Shown here in pieces: positions 63,368-64,000 of a DNA stretch of 64,000 bases. The DNA is from Gordius sp. MW1. Its lineage: Eukaryota; Nematomorpha; Gordioida; Gordea; Gordiidae. Positions within the stretch are counted from its first letter, which is position 1. Every line of letters begins with the position of its first letter. The translations under genes were made by a program, and so were the position numbers. The DNA lies in the NCBI GenBank assembly GCA_964036665.1, contig OZ038533.1, forward strand, positions 7,400,413 through 7,464,412. The letters run 5' to 3'. The notes under the pieces are model-generated. The model searched no databases, was not told the origin of the DNA, and worked only from the letters and a program-made list of their open reading frames with translations.

Positions 63368-64000
63368 TAATTGCTATGCAATTTATGGGCTCACTTTCCA
63401 TTTTCCGATGTCACGCCGAACGTGTCACTCACGCTCTTTCGTGTCACGCACCGAATGTCACGCTTTTCGTCGAGCGAATAAGCCATCCTAAGTACGATAC
63501 CCTGTGCTCCCCCCTACAAAGGCCTATGCCTCTACTAATGTTGGTCCGAATCCCGGGGACGCCAAATTTTTTTATTTTTTTTAAATTAATATATTGTTTT
63601 TTGTTAATACCATTGATAATATGACTATTTGGCCGTTCGCTGGCTGGTGACCAATGAAAAAATGACCATTGGCTAAAGTGTGAATCGAAATTTTTTTTCT
63701 CGTTTTTTTTTTGGCTAACATTGAAAATTATGCCCTGTGCCCCCCCCCCTACAAGAGCCGCCTCTAATGATATGGGTCCCTGTGCCCCCCCCCCCCACCC
63801 TATAAGGGCCTATGCATCTACTGATGTGGGTTCGAATCCCGGGGAGGCCAAATTTTTTTTTATTTTTTTTTAAATTAATATATTGTTTTTGTTAATACCA
63901 TTGATAATATGACTTTTTGGCCGTCCGCTGGCTGCTGACCAATAAAAAAATTGACCATTGGCCAAAGTGTGAATCGAAATTTTTGGTTCGTTTTTTTTGG
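63368..64000 (+). mobile_element. Helentron/HINE-like repeat, copy F (runs off the window)
   Basis: Starts TAATTGCTATGCAATTTATG, has B-box-like GGTCCGAATCCCGGGG (about 63543) and GGTTCGAATCCCGGGG (about 63829), and two minisatellite units (GACCAATGAAAAAATGACCA, about 63648). The 3' half lies beyond 64000. Confidence 0.7.

Overview
This window is nuclear DNA from an animal with an AT-rich, transposon-rich genome. The evidence is spliced genes with GT-AG introns, metazoan gene families (an angiomotin-like gene, a lysosomal acid lipase, an ER membrane complex subunit), and a mix of RTE-type LINE, Ty3/gypsy, hAT, piggyBac-type and Helentron-like repeats. I cannot name the species. Many introns are only 34-47 nt, while others are swollen to 1-12 kb by repeats. 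There are no prokaryotic operons, CRISPR arrays or rRNA genes.

Three host genes can be reconstructed by exon chaining, with phases that agree at nearly every junction. (1) EMC7, + strand, 13383-15324, five exons, 230 residues, apparently complete. (2) An angiomotin (AMOT-family) gene, - strand, about 41247 to 33988, at least nine exons; the coiled-coil core is clear, the N-terminus is short or incomplete, and one linking exon is unresolved. (3) An acid lipase of the LIPA family, - strand, 62650 to 42922, six exons, 429 residues, complete, with the Ser-Asp-His triad; its first intron is 11.6 kb of nested mobile elements. The AMOT-like and lipase genes are neighbours in the same orientation.

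The rest is mostly repeats. Left part: a tandemly duplicated 1.4-1.6 kb repeat (1-2986), a decayed RTE-type LINE (3001-4790), a short LTR element with a 5-bp target duplication (6693-9093), a hAT remnant (9598-10919) and a gypsy integrase remnant (11881-12860). Middle (16-33 kb): several MITEs with 8-bp target duplications, a 1.1 kb palindromic MITE built of G/C runs (21031-22132), a hAT transposon (27106-30792) carrying short introns and a nested TTAA-flanked piggyBac-type MITE, and copies of a Helentron/HINE-like family with minisatellite cores (17.7, 24-26.8, 37.9, 58.4 and 63.4 kb).

Right part: inside lipase introns lie a 2.6 kb element with inverted repeats of about 755 bp around an unclassified zinc-binding ORF (45036-47603), and a nested gypsy element (52432-56228). 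That gypsy element carries a poly-A-tailed retroposon remnant with a nuclease-like domain, followed by an inverted LTR copy and more MITEs. All homology statements come from recognising motifs by eye; no search was run.
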